DNA of 64,000 nt, taken from contig NZ_CP040753.1 in NCBI RefSeq assembly GCF_006064855.1, positions 2,770,001 through 2,834,000 on the forward strand. Reading direction: 5' to 3'. The notes beneath the pieces are model-generated. The model worked only from the letters and a program-made list of their open reading frames with translations. It did not search any database and was not told the origin of the DNA. This document shows positions 8,854 to 18,679 of this stretch, piece by piece; within the stretch, counting starts at the first letter, position 1, and the number at the start of each line of letters is the position of its first letter. The DNA comes from Sulfitobacter sp. BSw21498. Its GTDB lineage: Bacteria; Pseudomonadota; Alphaproteobacteria; Rhodobacterales; Rhodobacteraceae. A program made the translations under genes and the position numbers.

Positions 8854-9440
8854 TCCTCGCGGGTCGCCGCGGCCTTGAACGCAGGGCGGTCGCGCATGGA
8901 TTTGGCCCAATTCCCGAGCTTGTCATCCACCCGGGCAAAGCCCGCGCCGATGGACCAGTTGATGCAGTGGGTCGCCAGCAAATCCGGTATCGTCACCTGC
9001 TCGCCCATCAGAAACGGACCGTCCAATCTGTCGGACAAATTCGCTGCGGATCGTGCGAACTCCGCTTTCAGGCTGTCCTTGATTTCGGGGACGCGCTGCT
9101 CTTCGGGGAAAACAAAGCTGTGTTTGGCGGCCGCCCAAAGGATCGCGTCCATCTCGTCGATCAGCCAAAAGGTAAGCGCATCCTGACGCGCACGCGCCGG
9201 GGTCCCGGCAGGGGCCGTTAGCGCGCCGTGTTTATCCGCAAGATACTGCATGATCGCAACCGAATCGGTCAGAACCTCATCGCCGTCGACCAGCGCCGGA
9301 ATTTTGCCCGACGGGTTGTATTGCTTCGCCTCGTCCGAGCGCGGCCCGCAGGGCACATGTTCATAGGGCTGACGAAGTTCTTCGAGCATCCACATGACGC
9401 GCATCGCCCGCGATTTTGTTGCTCCGATTACCTTATACAT
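8850..9440 (-). CDS. Glutathione S-transferase family protein
   Basis: 196-residue GST. The N-terminal thioredoxin-fold half contains NPSGKIPALVDGDEVLTDS, the glutathione-binding Pro and Ser region, and the C-terminal helical half contains TIPDLLATHCINW. I prefer the ATG at 9440, because GGGAGGG is only about 2 nt from the alternative ATG at 9446 but 8 nt from this one. The gene stands alone and converges on the flavoprotein gene with a 4-bp overlap. The substrate is unknown; family members detoxify electrophiles or act as peroxidases. Confidence 0.88.
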   Translation of the reverse strand: MYKVIGATKSRAMRVMWMLEELRQPYEHVPCGPRSDEAKQYNPSGKIPALVDGDEVLTDSVAIMQYLADKHGALTAPAGTPARARQDALTFWLIDEMDAILWAAAKHSFVFPEEQRVPEIKDSLKAEFARSAANLSDRLDGPFLMGEQVTIPDLLATHCINWSIGAGFARVDDKLGNWAKSMRDRPAFKAAATRED

Positions 9441-9470
9441 CGACATTCCCTCCCAAAAATTACCCAGAAT

Positions 9471-10469
9471 CTAGCGTTGTGCGCCCAGCATCGCGAGGCG
9501 GATAAAAGCGCGTTCGACCAGCGCCATTGCGGGCGCATGTTGCCCCGCCGACCGGAGCGTCAGGTCGGTATCCGTCAACACGGTCAGCGCCGTTTCAAGC
9601 TTGGCTGCCCCCCAGCTTTTGGCTTGCCGCATAGCGCGGTCTCGATCGCGCACGCCCCAGATCTGCCCGCCCGGATTGCTCGCGATGCGGTAAAGCGTGC
9701 GAAAGTGACGTGTCGCCATGATGATTAACGTGACGGCGTTTACACCCTGTGCCTGCAGCTTTGCCATCACCGGCCCGATGTCTCCTGCGCGGGCCTCGGC
9801 TACGACATGCAGAATGTCGTCGACCTCTGCTTCGGTAGAGGTGGGCGCGCAATTGGCGACATCCTCGGCGGTAAGCGGGCCTGAGTCGCTGATCTTGTAG
9901 AGTGTAATCTTATCAACCATTTGACGAAAATCGCCCGGATCCAGCACACGCGCCAATTCGGTCAGCACCCCCATGGCGTCGGGCTCTGGGCTCAGTTTTG
10001 CCTCGGCGAGCACACGTTCAATCTCTGCCCGGTCAGGCGGATTGTCGTAAATAGGGGTCGCAAAAGCATTCTTATGCGCTTCAAACGCCTTGAGCACCTT
10101 AGAGGTTTTCTTGAGATCGCCGGCTGTTACCACAATTTGCGCATCGCCCGGCTGCCAGTCGGCCAGCGCATCAGACAGGATTTTGGCGATATTGTCATTG
10201 GCATCTTCAACGAAGGCCGCGCGGGGACCGGGGAAAAAGCCGACGGCCTTTATCGCATCAAGAAGCATCGGCGCGTCACGGCGCAGATCGGCGGCCTGAA
10301 TACGGGTCAGGCGCATTTCCTCTTCTGCGTTGGGACCCAATAGGTTTTTCAGAAAGCTTTGCCGCTTCAACGCGACACGCATCGCGTCGCCGCCATAGAT
10401 CAAAAGCCCGGTCTTGTTCGGATCGGGCTTGGCGAAATAGGCATTCGCGTCGCGCGGGGGCAGCTTCAT
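9471..10469 (-). CDS. holA: DNA polymerase III subunit delta
   Basis: 332 residues, typical for HolA, the clamp-loader subunit that opens the beta sliding clamp. The N-terminal AAA+ like domain begins [16 protein letters not shown], with GLLIYGGDAMRVALKR after it, followed by the helical collar domain. The start overlaps the lptE stop by 4 bp. The order leuS-lptE-holA is widely conserved in proteobacteria and supports the call as strongly as the sequence does. Confidence 0.92.
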   Translation of the reverse strand: MKLPPRDANAYFAKPDPNKTGLLIYGGDAMRVALKRQSFLKNLLGPNAEEEMRLTRIQAADLRRDAPMLLDAIKAVGFFPGPRAAFVEDANDNIAKILSDALADWQPGDAQIVVTAGDLKKTSKVLKAFEAHKNAFATPIYDNPPDRAEIERVLAEAKLSPEPDAMGVLTELARVLDPGDFRQMVDKITLYKISDSGPLTAEDVANCAPTSTEAEVDDILHVVAEARAGDIGPVMAKLQAQGVNAVTLIIMATRHFRTLYRIASNPGGQIWGVRDRDRAMRQAKSWGAAKLETALTVLTDTDLTLRSAGQHAPAMALVERAFIRLAMLGAQR

Positions 10470-10951
10470 CGGGTCAGATCAGCCGCGTAAAGGCGTGTGA
10501 CCAGCTGCTCTGCCAACATGACCATCAAACGCTTTTGCGCATCCCGTTCTGCTGCGAGGGTGGCAACAGTCGATCCGGTCGCGGAATAGCCCGTAAAGTT
10601 TTCGACATTTCCCGACGTGACAACTTGGCCGGTGGAGATGTTGCGCAAGGCGAAATCGACATCGCCGACCAAGTTATAGCGTGTGGTGTTGTCCTCGCTG
10701 TCGATCGCCAACCCCTCTTGCGAGGTATCGACCGTTAGAGCCAGCGCATAGCGGGGGCTGGCGGCGCGGCCCAACCGTGTCTCGATCTCGCGGACCAGGG
10801 TATAGGAGAACGCGTCATCCGGCGCGTCGACCTGCACCGCATTTTGCAACGCGGTACCGCTGCCGCCGGGGCCATAAACGGGTTGGAACCCGCAGGCCGC
10901 CAGCGCCAGCAGTGGCACAGCAAAAAGAAAACGGCGGTTAAGCAACGACAT
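10466..10951 (-). CDS. lptE: LPS assembly lipoprotein LptE
   Basis: 161-residue lipoprotein that plugs the LptD barrel and helps deliver lipopolysaccharide to the cell surface. The signal peptide ends in a lipobox, LALAACG, with the lipidated Cys near residue 20 and the typical FQPVYG right after it. The ATG at 10951 lies inside the last 14 bp of leuS and places the signal peptide correctly; the frame extends further upstream, but only as a shadow of leuS. It is flanked by leuS and holA with overlaps on both sides, so it is translationally coupled. Confidence 0.9.
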   Translation of the reverse strand: MSLLNRRFLFAVPLLALAACGFQPVYGPGGSGTALQNAVQVDAPDDAFSYTLVREIETRLGRAASPRYALALTVDTSQEGLAIDSEDNTTRYNLVGDVDFALRNISTGQVVTSGNVENFTGYSATGSTVATLAAERDAQKRLMVMLAEQLVTRLYAADLTR

Positions 10952-13484
10952 TGACGATCCGTCCCGGTACAACAATGACCTTTTTGGGCGTGGCCCCATC
11001 CAGGGTACGAATGACAGCTTCGTGGTTGAGCGCGATCTTTTCAACCTCTTCCTTCGACATATCCGCAGGGACCTGAATTTCCGCGCGGCGCTTGCCGTTG
11101 ATCTGGATTGGCAGGGTAACGGTATCATCAACCAGCATTGCGTCGTCGGCGTTAGGCCAAGCAGAGGTGGTGATGAGATCGGCACCGCCTTGAGCGGCCC
11201 AGATTTCCTCGGACAGGTGGGGGGTCATCGGGGCCATGAGCTGGGCCAGCGTCATGATCGCCTCGCGCTGCGTGGCTTTGCCCGCCTTTGATTTTTGCAA
11301 CGTCGCAGTAAAGGCGTAAAGCTTGGCAATTGCGGCGTTAAAGCCAAAGGATTCAACACCCATCGTCACGTCGTGAACGGTTTTATGCATCGCACGCAGC
11401 AGGTCATCGTCGCCCGTGCCGGCCGCACTTTCGTCCATTTCCGCGATGCGGGTGCTGATATTCCAGACCCGGTTGAGGTGCTTATAGGCGGCCTCGGCAC
11501 CCGATGCAGTCCATTCGACATCGCGTTCGGGGGGCGAATCGGACAGGACGAACCAGCGGGCTGTATCGGCCCCGTAGTTCGCGATGATCCCCAGCGGGTC
11601 GACGACGTTCTTTTTCGACTTCGACATTTTGGCCGAGGGGATGATTTCAACGGGTGTCCCGTCGGCGAGTTTGCCGTCGGTCACATCCTCCGGCAGGTGG
11701 TAGACAGGCCGTCCGTTGTCACCGGGGGTCTGGTAGATTTCGTGGGTTACCATGCCTTGGGTGAACAGAGCATTAAACGGCTCGATTGCTTTTTCGGGCA
11801 AGTGGCCGGTGATCTGCATCGCCCGGGCAAAGAAGCGCGAATACAGAAGGTGCAAAATCGCGTGTTCGATGCCGCCGATATACTGGTCGACATTCATCCA
11901 GTATTCCGCATCCGCCATATTGGTTGGCGTGTCGGCGTGTGGCGCAGTGAACCGCGCGAAATACCATGAGGAATCGACGAACGTATCCATCGTATCGGTC
12001 TCGCGTTTTGCAGGTGCGCCACAGGACGGGCAGGCGCAATTGCGCCATGTCGGGTGGCGATCCAGCGGGTTGCCCGGCGTGTCAAAGCTGACATCATAGG
12101 GCAGTTCGATGGGCAGGTTCTCTTTCTTCTCGGGCACCACACCACAGGCGTCACAATGGACGACAGGGATCGGGCAGCCCCAATAGCGTTGCCGTGACAG
12201 GCCCCAATCACGCAGGCGATACTTGGTCACGCCCTGGCCTACGCCTTGCGCTTCACAGGCGTCGATGGCTGCCACGATGGCGTCTTGGCCGGTTTGCCAT
12301 TTCTCGCCTGCGAATCCGCCGTTGTAATAAACTTTTTCGGATTTTGCCGGCACGAAGGGGGCGGAAAGTTTAGGGTCCGCATCTTCGTCAGGCAGGAAGG
12401 TCGAGGTGATCGGCAGCCCGTATTTGGTGGCAAATTCGAAATCCCGCGCGTCATGCGCAGGGCAGCCAAAGATAGCACCCGTGCCGTAATCCATCAGGAT
12501 GAAGTTCGCGATATAAACCGGCAGTTCCCACGCGGTGTCAAATGGATGACGCACGCGCAGGCCTGTATCCATCCCGAGCTTTTCAGCGGTCTCGATCGCT
12601 TCTTCCGTTGTGCCGCCTTTGCGGCATTCAGCGCAGAAGGCCGCGATCTCGGGCGAATCTTTTTCTAGCAGCTTGGCCAGCGGGTGGTCAGGCGAGATCC
12701 CGACGAAGCTAGCCCCCAGCAGGGTGTCGGGGCGCGTGGTGTAAACCTCTATCCGGTCGTGGCCTTCGGGGGCATCGATGGTAGAGAACGCAAACTGCAG
12801 CCCGCGCGACTGGCCGATCCAGTTGGCCTGCATCAGTTTGACCTTGGCGGGCCAATTATCAAGTGTGTCCAGCGCCGCCAGCAGTTCTTCGGAGTGGTCA
12901 GAGATCTTGAAGAACCACTGCGTCAGTTCGCGCCGTTCAACCAGCGCGCCGGAACGCCAGCCGCGCCCTGCTTCGACCTGTTCGTTGGCAAGCACGGTCA
13001 TGTCGATCGGGTCCCAGTTCACGATAGCATTTTTGCGATAGACCAGCCCCTCGGCCAGAAAATCGAGAAACAGCGCTTGTTGCTGGCCGTAATATTCCGG
13101 ATCGCAGGTCGCAAACTCGCGAGACCAGTCAATCGACAGCCCCAGCGGTTTCATCTGGCCGCGCATGTCGGCGATGTTGCCGTAGGTCCAGTCTTTGGGG
13201 TGGCCGCCGATCGCCATCGCCGCGTTTTCAGCTGGCATCCCAAAGGCGTCCCAGCCCATCGGGTGCAATACGTTGTGGCCCGTTGCGATCTTATAGCGCG
13301 CAATGACGTCGCCCATCGTATAGTTGCGCACGTGCCCCATGTGGATGCGTCCCGACGGATAGGGGAACATTTCCAACACATAATACTTGGGCTTTTCGGC
13401 ATTGCGTACCGCTTGGAACACATCGTTCTTTTCCCAGGCGGCTTGCCAGCGGGCTTCGATTTCGGCGGGGGAGTAAGAGGACAT
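10938..13484 (-). CDS. leuS: Leucyl-tRNA synthetase
   Basis: 848-residue class I aminoacyl-tRNA synthetase that charges tRNA-Leu. The HIGH-type signature appears as [13 protein letters not shown] near residue 43-55, KMSKS is within [13 protein letters not shown] in the C-terminal half, and the CP1 editing domain lies between them with a Cys-rich insert (CPSCGAP). The length is normal. It is the first gene of the leuS-lptE-holA operon and is separated from the DUF3576 gene upstream by a terminator. Confidence 0.97.
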   Translation of the reverse strand: MSSYSPAEIEARWQAAWEKNDVFQAVRNAEKPKYYVLEMFPYPSGRIHMGHVRNYTMGDVIARYKIATGHNVLHPMGWDAFGMPAENAAMAIGGHPKDWTYGNIADMRGQMKPLGLSIDWSREFATCDPEYYGQQQALFLDFLAEGLVYRKNAIVNWDPIDMTVLANEQVEAGRGWRSGALVERRELTQWFFKISDHSEELLAALDTLDNWPAKVKLMQANWIGQSRGLQFAFSTIDAPEGHDRIEVYTTRPDTLLGASFVGISPDHPLAKLLEKDSPEIAAFCAECRKGGTTEEAIETAEKLGMDTGLRVRHPFDTAWELPVYIANFILMDYGTGAIFGCPAHDARDFEFATKYGLPITSTFLPDEDADPKLSAPFVPAKSEKVYYNGGFAGEKWQTGQDAIVAAIDACEAQGVGQGVTKYRLRDWGLSRQRYWGCPIPVVHCDACGVVPEKKENLPIELPYDVSFDTPGNPLDRHPTWRNCACPSCGAPAKRETDTMDTFVDSSWYFARFTAPHADTPTNMADAEYWMNVDQYIGGIEHAILHLLYSRFFARAMQITGHLPEKAIEPFNALFTQGMVTHEIYQTPGDNGRPVYHLPEDVTDGKLADGTPVEIIPSAKMSKSKKNVVDPLGIIANYGADTARWFVLSDSPPERDVEWTASGAEAAYKHLNRVWNISTRIAEMDESAAGTGDDDLLRAMHKTVHDVTMGVESFGFNAAIAKLYAFTATLQKSKAGKATQREAIMTLAQLMAPMTPHLSEEIWAAQGGADLITTSAWPNADDAMLVDDTVTLPIQINGKRRAEIQVPADMSKEEVEKIALNHEAVIRTLDGATPKKVIVVPGRIVNVVA

Positions 13485-13503
13485 CTTGGCAGACCTTATG
13501 AAC

Positions 13504-13543
13504 GAAAAACGCCGGGCGAGCGACTAGCGCGTGGCCCGGCGTT
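13504..13543 (-). terminator. Rho-independent terminator of the DUF3576 gene
   Basis: Read on the minus strand, AACGCCGGGC (13543-13534) pairs perfectly with GCCCGGCGTT (13517-13508) around a 16-nt loop and is followed by a T tract (13509-13505). It separates the DUF3576 transcript from leuS. Confidence 0.8.
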
Positions 13544-13569
13544 GTAATGGGGAAGGGACGGGTGCGGGC

Positions 13570-14067
13570 TTAGAATTTGGCGTCGGCGATGCGCATCTCG
13601 CGCGCTCGGCTCAGGATCGCATCCTCGACAGCACGAGAGGTCGCTTTGCTCACTGTGCGACCGCCGCGGGTTTGCAGCGCGATGTTCAAGGACCGTGCAT
13701 CAAGGGCAGGGTCGTCAATCAGGACAGTCGCGCGGTAGGACTGATTGCCCCCCGGAGGCGTGCCATAGCCCGTGACGATCACCCCGGTATAGGGATCAAT
13801 GGATTGCACCGGCAGGAAGTTCAGCACTTCAAGCGACGCGGACCACAGGTACTTGTTCACCGAGACGCTGGTGTCGGTATTCTTACGGTTGAAGATCGAC
13901 CAGATTGTATTGTCCGAGTCCATCTCGACATAGTTCGGGTTGGTGGAGGATAGGCCCAGATTCGGGTCGCGCTCTGCGGGCGGGCCGAAGTTGAGCGCGC
14001 CGCATGCGCCAAGCGACAAGACCGCCACGAGGGCTAGTGTAGATTTGAATACCGAACTGCGCACCAT
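13570..14067 (-). CDS. DUF3576 domain lipoprotein
   Basis: 165-residue lipoprotein of the alphaproteobacterial DUF3576 family. The signal peptide ends in LSLGACG (Cys near residue 22); the mature part holds the family blocks NKYLWSASLEVLNFLPVQSIDP and GGVIV-like strands with RATVLIDDPALDARSLNIALQTR, given here as landmarks only in part. The function is unknown; outer-membrane or periplasmic attachment is expected from the lipobox. It is a monocistronic gene with its own terminator, divergent from the porin. Confidence 0.82.
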   Translation of the reverse strand: MVRSSVFKSTLALVAVLSLGACGALNFGPPAERDPNLGLSSTNPNYVEMDSDNTIWSIFNRKNTDTSVSVNKYLWSASLEVLNFLPVQSIDPYTGVIVTGYGTPPGGNQSYRATVLIDDPALDARSLNIALQTRGGRTVSKATSRAVEDAILSRAREMRIADAKF

Positions 14068-14353
14068 CTCGACCGTCCTTTGCCTGTTTGCGCACAGGTC
14101 TATCCAAGCAGGGTTCGGTCGGCAAGCGCAATGTCTGTATATACTAGAGTATGGTGCGACTGTGCTCTTGCCTTCTGGGTCTGGGCGACTTTCGGGCGCG
14201 AATATGACTGTGACATAGCTGCATCACAGTTTTGCCCAATGTTGTGGGGGCCTCCGCGATCCTTGCCAAAACAAAGGCAAACGCTGAAAACACACTCATA
14301 CCTCTACCGGATTCCCCGGTATGGGCATATGAATTCAAACCGAGGGATAACTC
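14068..14353. other. Intergenic region upstream of the porin gene
   Basis: 286 bp between divergent starts. It holds a small inverted repeat TTGCC-N8-GGCAA (14263-14280) and a long, purine-rich porin leader ending in GAGGGATAACTC before the ATG. I could not assign -35/-10 elements with confidence. Confidence 0.4.
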
Positions 14354-15325
14354 ATGAAAAAAGTTCTCTTCGCTACAACAGCTCTGGTTGCGACCGCTGG
14401 CGTTGCAGCTGCAGACGTTACATTCGGCGGCTACGGCCGTTTTGGTGTCATCTATGTTGAAGGCGCAACAAACGAAACAACCATCACCAGCCGTTTCCGT
14501 CTGCAGATCGACGCGACAGCTGAGGCCGACAACGGCATCACCTTCGGTGCACGCGCTCGTATCCAGCAGGACAACGATGGCGACAGCAACGGTGCAAACC
14601 TCGGTGCGGATGCGGCTTCCGCAGGCGGCACATTCCGCGGTGACCGCGTTGAAACAGGCATCAACGGCATTCGCTACTTTGCTCGTTCCGGTGGTCTGGA
14701 AGTCGGCGTTGGCAACATCTACGGCGCGATCGACTCCATGCCTGGCATGTACCCCGTCGAGCTGGGCCTGACCGGTCTGTCGTATGACTACATCATCAAC
14801 GGTGCAGGCGTGTATTCCGCGACATACGACTCCGATGGTAACGGCGCAGCTGGCCGCAACGGTGTTGAAGTTCTGTACGCAATGGGCGACCTGAAAGCTC
14901 ACCTGTCGTACTCCGAGCTGGACCTGGTTGCGAACAACAACGACCTCGAAGGCGAGCGCATCGAAGGTTACCTTGCATACACATTCAGCGGCTGGACCGT
15001 TGCTCTGGGCCTGCAAGACTCCGATCGCGCAGCTGACACCGAGCTGGCTCTGACAGTTGGCGGTAACGTCGGCGTTGCAGACCTGACATTCGGTTATGCT
15101 GACAACGGCACCGGCGGCGACGCATTCGCGATCACCGCGGCGTTCGACATCGGCGCAGCGACACGTCTGACAGCCGTTGTTCTGGATCAAGAATCCTATT
15201 CCGACACCGTTTACGGCGTTGGCGTAACACACGACCTGGGCGGCGGTACATCGCTGCGCGGTGGTGTTCAGAACAACGCGTCCGGCAACACCGTTGCTGA
15301 CCTGGGTGTTCGCTTCAACTTCTAA
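14354..15325 (+). CDS. Rhodobacter-type general porin
   Basis: 323-residue outer-membrane porin. A signal peptide (MKKVLFATTALVATAGVAAA, cleavage at VAAA-DV) leads into the first strand VTFGGYGRFGVIY, typical of Rhodobacter porins. The sequence then alternates barrel strands with acidic, Gly/Asp-rich loops and ends in GVRFNF, the C-terminal aromatic needed for BAM recognition. It has a GAGGG ribosome site, a long leader and a strong terminator, and codon choice is narrow, as in highly expressed genes. It is a trimeric diffusion channel by family; substrate preference is not readable. Confidence 0.93.
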   Translation: MKKVLFATTALVATAGVAAADVTFGGYGRFGVIYVEGATNETTITSRFRLQIDATAEADNGITFGARARIQQDNDGDSNGANLGADAASAGGTFRGDRVETGINGIRYFARSGGLEVGVGNIYGAIDSMPGMYPVELGLTGLSYDYIINGAGVYSATYDSDGNGAAGRNGVEVLYAMGDLKAHLSYSELDLVANNNDLEGERIEGYLAYTFSGWTVALGLQDSDRAADTELALTVGGNVGVADLTFGYADNGTGGDAFAITAAFDIGAATRLTAVVLDQESYSDTVYGVGVTHDLGGGTSLRGGVQNNASGNTVADLGVRFNF

Positions 15326-15342
15326 GTTGAACGATACAGTCT

Positions 15343-15380
15343 AAAAGAGGGGCAGGCCGTTGGTCTGCCCCTTTTCTTTT
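15343..15380 (+). terminator. Rho-independent terminator of the porin gene
   Basis: Stem GGGGCAGGCC (15349-15358) with GGTCTGCCCC (15362-15371), 10 bp with one G-T pair and a 3-nt loop, extended by A-T pairs and followed by TTTTCTTTT. Confidence 0.9.
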
Positions 15381-15428
15381 GCGCCAAGCTGTTGTTCTGT
15401 GCGCCCTTAACAACGAGGGCCGACTGAC

Positions 15429-16082
15429 ATGAGCTTGCACGACATCACATCCCGCATCGCCAAAGCCGAAGCCGACGCAGGCCGCACGCCGGGCAGCGTC
15501 CAATTGATCGCGGTGAGCAAGGTGCAGCCGGACGCCCGCGTGGCGGCTGTTCTGGACGAAGGCCACCGTTGTTTTGGCGAAAACCGCGTGCAAGAGGCCG
15601 AAGGCAAATGGCCCGCCTTTCAACAACAGTATGACGGAGTGGGCTTGCACCTGATCGGCCCGCTGCAAAGTAACAAAGCGCGCAGCGCGATGGAGCTGTT
15701 CGACGTGATCCACACGCTCGACCGTCCTAAATTGGCCCAAACATTCGCGCGGCTGGCGCAGGAACTGGGGCACTGCCCTGATATGTTCGTGCAGGTGAAC
15801 ACCGGCGAAGAGGCACAGAAGGCAGGCATTCTGCCGGCAGACGCGGATGCGTTTATCAAGGAATGTCAGTCGCTTGATCTGCCCGTGCGCGGATTGATGT
15901 GTATCCCGCCGGTCGACGAGGAAGCCGCGCTTCATTTTGCCTTGCTGGCCAAGATTGCGGCGCGAAACGGGGTAGGCGACTTGTCGATGGGGATGAGCAG
16001 CGACTTTGAAAAGGCCATCGCGCTTGGTGCGACCCATGTGCGCGTCGGCTCTGCCATCTTTGGGGAACGCAGCGCGGGCTAA
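15429..16082 (+). CDS. yggS: YggS family pyridoxal phosphate-binding protein
   Basis: 217-residue PLP homeostasis protein (PLPBP/YggS). The PLP lysine lies in LIAVSKVQP near residue 36, the [12 protein letters not shown] segment follows, and the C-terminal phosphate-binding blocks are [13 protein letters not shown] and [11 protein letters not shown]. These are single-domain TIM barrels that hold PLP and affect amino-acid and keto-acid balance without a known catalytic reaction. The gene is separated from the porin by a terminator and converges with the L,D-transpeptidase gene, 9 bp away. Confidence 0.93.
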   Translation: MSLHDITSRIAKAEADAGRTPGSVQLIAVSKVQPDARVAAVLDEGHRCFGENRVQEAEGKWPAFQQQYDGVGLHLIGPLQSNKARSAMELFDVIHTLDRPKLAQTFARLAQELGHCPDMFVQVNTGEEAQKAGILPADADAFIKECQSLDLPVRGLMCIPPVDEEAALHFALLAKIAARNGVGDLSMGMSSDFEKAIALGATHVRVGSAIFGERSAG

Positions 16083-16091
16083 GGCTGCCTG

Positions 16092-16583
16092 CTAGACGAT
16101 CAAACGGCTATGGCGGGTCAGCTGTGTCGCTATTTGATGAAGGTGCGCGCGGGAAAAAGCGACGCAGCCTTCGGTGGGGTATCCGGGGCGGCGCTGTTGG
16201 TGGATAAAGATCGCAGATCCACGCCCCGGCACAGCATTGGGCCAGTTCCAATCGGTCAGAATCACCAGATCATAAAGCGGGTCAGCCCTACGCAGCGCTT
16301 CGTGGCTGTGCGGGTAGGGGGTTTGTACAAGGCTGTTGTACTCCGGCTGTGTCACATCATCTGACCAAAGATCGCGCAGCCCGATGGGCGCGGCCCACGG
16401 CACGGGGGCGGAGATACGGTCGGGCCGGTATAGCATCCCGACAATGCGGTGAATGCCGGCGGGCGTGGCCTTGTCGCCCTCTTGTTTGGTGTGAGTAACG
16501 CCGGTTTTGCCAATGGTGCAGGGGTACAACCGCCCTTGAAACCGGACGCCTCGCCGCGTGAGGACCAGATCGTCGGGCGTCAC
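16092..16583 (-). CDS. L,D-transpeptidase (YkuD) family protein
   Basis: 163-residue YkuD-fold protein with the catalytic His and Cys in the expected spacing: GSAIFIHQQ near residues 121-129 and PTEGCVAFS near 134-143. The N-terminal part carries KTGVTHTKQEGDKATPAG, the typical substrate-groove lead-in. No signal peptide is obvious, which is common for the short family members. Such enzymes cross-link peptidoglycan or attach proteins to it; members without export signals may act on precursors. The start is coupled to the ribA stop by a 4-bp overlap. Confidence 0.85.
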   Translation of the reverse strand: MTPDDLVLTRRGVRFQGRLYPCTIGKTGVTHTKQEGDKATPAGIHRIVGMLYRPDRISAPVPWAAPIGLRDLWSDDVTQPEYNSLVQTPYPHSHEALRRADPLYDLVILTDWNWPNAVPGRGSAIFIHQQRRPGYPTEGCVAFSRAHLHQIATQLTRHSRLIV

Positions 16584-17668
16584 AGCAGGTGACCGGATTT
16601 AGCGGCTTTCGTCGCAAGGTAGGCGTGATTGTGACGGTTTTCGCCCACCTTCAATGGGACGCGCTCTGCCACTTTGACGCCGCTTGCCTCCATCATCTCG
16701 ACCTTACGGGGGTTATTGGTCAGCAGGCGTACCGATGAAAACCCCATCGATTTCAGGATATCCGAGCCCAGACGAAAATCCCTTTCGTCATCTTCAAAAC
16801 CCAGACGGTGGTTGGCCTCGACGGTGTCAAATCCCTGATCTTGAAGGGAATAGGCGCGCATCTTGTTGGTCAGCCCAATGCCGCGCCCCTCTTGGTTCAG
16901 ATACAGCAATACGCCGTTTCCTTCGGACCCCATTTGGGCCATCGCCGCATGAAGCTGCGGCCCGCAATCACATTTCAGGCTGCCCATGATGTCGCCGGTA
17001 AAGCAGGCAGAATGCAGCCGTGCCAGTACCGGTTTGCTACGGTCGGGGCGACCGATTTCGATGGCATAATGCTCTTCTCCGCCATCATCGGGGCGGAAAA
17101 TATGCAGACGCCCTGCCTCTGACACTTCCATCGGGAGGCGGGCGTTGACTACAGGATGCAGCGGGCTGCGGGCGGCGAGGATCGGTTTGGCCGCGTTCAG
17201 ATCAATCACCGTCAGGCCATTTTGCACCGCGAATTGCGCGGCGTCTGTAAGGTCTAGTATCACGGCGGCGGGCAGTAGCCGTGCCGATTTTATCAGATCG
17301 ATCGCCAACCCATGTGGCGTCGCATCGCCGCCGCGGGCGCAGGCAAGGGGGCCCTTCATCGGGTTGCGCAAATCGTCGGCAGGATCGGCAACGGATTTAA
17401 CCCACCGCAAAGCGGCATCATGCGGCAATAGCACCCGTGCAAAGCTGCCATCATAGGCGTGCGCTTTCAGAGTTTCGGCCCGACGCGAAGTGATCGCCAG
17501 CACCGGTTGGCCGCCCAGTGCAAGCAGCCCGGTCAAGCGCGCAGGCGTCAGCGTTTCGGCGGCCATAACCAGAACCGGACGCGATCCGGCCAGTACAATG
17601 GGAACGCCCAAACGAAGATCGGCGCGGGCGCGTGCCAGTTGTTCGGTAATGTCGGGCCCAAAAACCAT
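16580..17668 (-). CDS. ribA: GTP cyclohydrolase II with N-terminal extra domain
   Basis: 362-residue enzyme of riboflavin synthesis converting GTP to the pyrimidine precursor. The catalytic domain fills the C-terminal 200 residues: zinc ligands in CFTGDIMGSLKCDCG, then LYLNQEGRGIGL and TNNPRKVEMM. The first 150 residues form a separate domain that resembles the position of a RibB domain in fused RibBA enzymes but does not carry clear RibB catalytic motifs, so I read it as degenerate. It forms a two-gene operon with the L,D-transpeptidase and is divergent from the response regulator. Confidence 0.9.
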   Translation of the reverse strand: MVFGPDITEQLARARADLRLGVPIVLAGSRPVLVMAAETLTPARLTGLLALGGQPVLAITSRRAETLKAHAYDGSFARVLLPHDAALRWVKSVADPADDLRNPMKGPLACARGGDATPHGLAIDLIKSARLLPAAVILDLTDAAQFAVQNGLTVIDLNAAKPILAARSPLHPVVNARLPMEVSEAGRLHIFRPDDGGEEHYAIEIGRPDRSKPVLARLHSACFTGDIMGSLKCDCGPQLHAAMAQMGSEGNGVLLYLNQEGRGIGLTNKMRAYSLQDQGFDTVEANHRLGFEDDERDFRLGSDILKSMGFSSVRLLTNNPRKVEMMEASGVKVAERVPLKVGENRHNHAYLATKAAKSGHLL

Positions 17669-17833
17669 GATTTGTAATCTTTCATGTTATGTTGTCACAT
17701 TTATTAGTGCAGATGCGCGAGGATTGAAACATTGCGCGACAATTTCGCACGGTCCTGTGATCAAATGCCTGCTGCTCTTGTGTGCACGGGTTTGTGAACA
17801 CATCTGTAAGTCAGTTGTAGAGGATGAGTTGAT

Positions 17834-18520
17834 ATGGCCCAGCTAAAGAAAATTTTGCTCGTAGATGACGACGACGACCTGCGCGAAGCGCTGAGCGAGC
17901 AGTTATTGCTGACCGAAGACTTTGATGTATTTGAAGCAGGCAATGGTGCGGATGCTAAAACCCGCGCCGCCGAAGCGCTGTATGATCTGGTGATCTTGGA
18001 TGTCGGGCTACCGGATATCGATGGCCGCGATCTGTGCCGCGACCTGCGCACGCAGGGCGTCAAAAGCCCCATTCTGATGTTGACGGGGCACGACAGCGAC
18101 GCCGACACGATCATGGGTTTGGATGCGGGCGCGAATGATTACGTGACGAAGCCCTTCAAGTTCCCCGTACTGCTGGCGCGTATTCGCGCCCAGCTACGGC
18201 AGCACGAACAATCCGAAGAGGCGATTTTTCAGCTTGGTCCCTATACGTTCAAGCCCTCGGCCAAGATCTTGATCACCGAGGACGACAAGAAAATCCGGCT
18301 CACCGAAAAAGAGACGAATATCCTCAAATTCCTCTATCGGGCTGGGGCCGGTGTGGTGCCGCGCGATACGCTGTTGCACGAGGTCTGGGGTTATAACGCC
18401 GGTGTCACGACGCATACGCTGGAAACGCACATCTACCGTCTGCGCCAAAAGATCGAACCCGATCCTTCGAATGCGCGGATTCTTCTAACGGAATCAGGTG
18501 GATACAGAATTGTTTCTTAA
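17834..18520 (+). CDS. cenR: OmpR-family response regulator, CenR-like
   Basis: 228-residue regulator with a receiver domain (acidic pocket DDDDD at 11-15, phospho-acceptor Asp56 in VILDVGLPD, conserved Lys in TKPF) and an OmpR-type winged helix with RLTEKETNILKFLYRAG and THTLETHIYRLRQKIE. The sequence agrees with the CenR group, the essential envelope regulators of Caulobacter and Rhodobacter; that exact assignment is from memory of family members and neighbourhood. No kinase is adjacent, also usual for CenR. GAGGATGAG serves as ribosome site. The 3' end runs into a structured RNA region. Confidence 0.85.
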   Translation: MAQLKKILLVDDDDDLREALSEQLLLTEDFDVFEAGNGADAKTRAAEALYDLVILDVGLPDIDGRDLCRDLRTQGVKSPILMLTGHDSDADTIMGLDAGANDYVTKPFKFPVLLARIRAQLRQHEQSEEAIFQLGPYTFKPSAKILITEDDKKIRLTEKETNILKFLYRAGAGVVPRDTLLHEVWGYNAGVTTHTLETHIYRLRQKIEPDPSNARILLTESGGYRIVS

Positions 18521-18554
18521 TTTCGGAACCCAAAGCGGGTCCGGTTGTTATTCC

Positions 18555-18672
18555 TTCGAGAGACGGGGTTTTCATGACCCGTCGATCGGTTTGAACCCGA
18601 AGTTTGTATCCGGGAAATGATACATACCTCCCTGTTGGACTAGGCCGGGCCTTTGTGCCCGGTCTTTTTTTG
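18555..18672 (+). ncRNA. Candidate small RNA or structured 3' UTR downstream of the CenR-like gene
   Basis: Between the regulator stop (18520) and the terminator lie successive hairpins: GACGGG (18562-18567) with CCCGTC (18578-18583), and TGTATC (18605-18610) with GATACA (18619-18624). An unpaired ACCTCCC tract (18626-18632) follows, complementary to ribosome-binding sites, and then the terminator. Stem-loops plus an exposed anti-Shine-Dalgarno tract plus a strong terminator are the layout of many alphaproteobacterial trans-acting small RNAs. Whether it has its own promoter or is cut from the mRNA cannot be told. Confidence 0.5.
18643..18671 (+). terminator. Rho-independent terminator after the CenR-like gene / RNA candidate
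   Basis: An 8-bp stem, GGCCGGGC (18643-18650) with GCCCGGTC (18657-18664), a 6-nt loop and seven T residues (18665-18671). Confidence 0.92.
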
Positions 18673-18679
18673 TCTGCAC

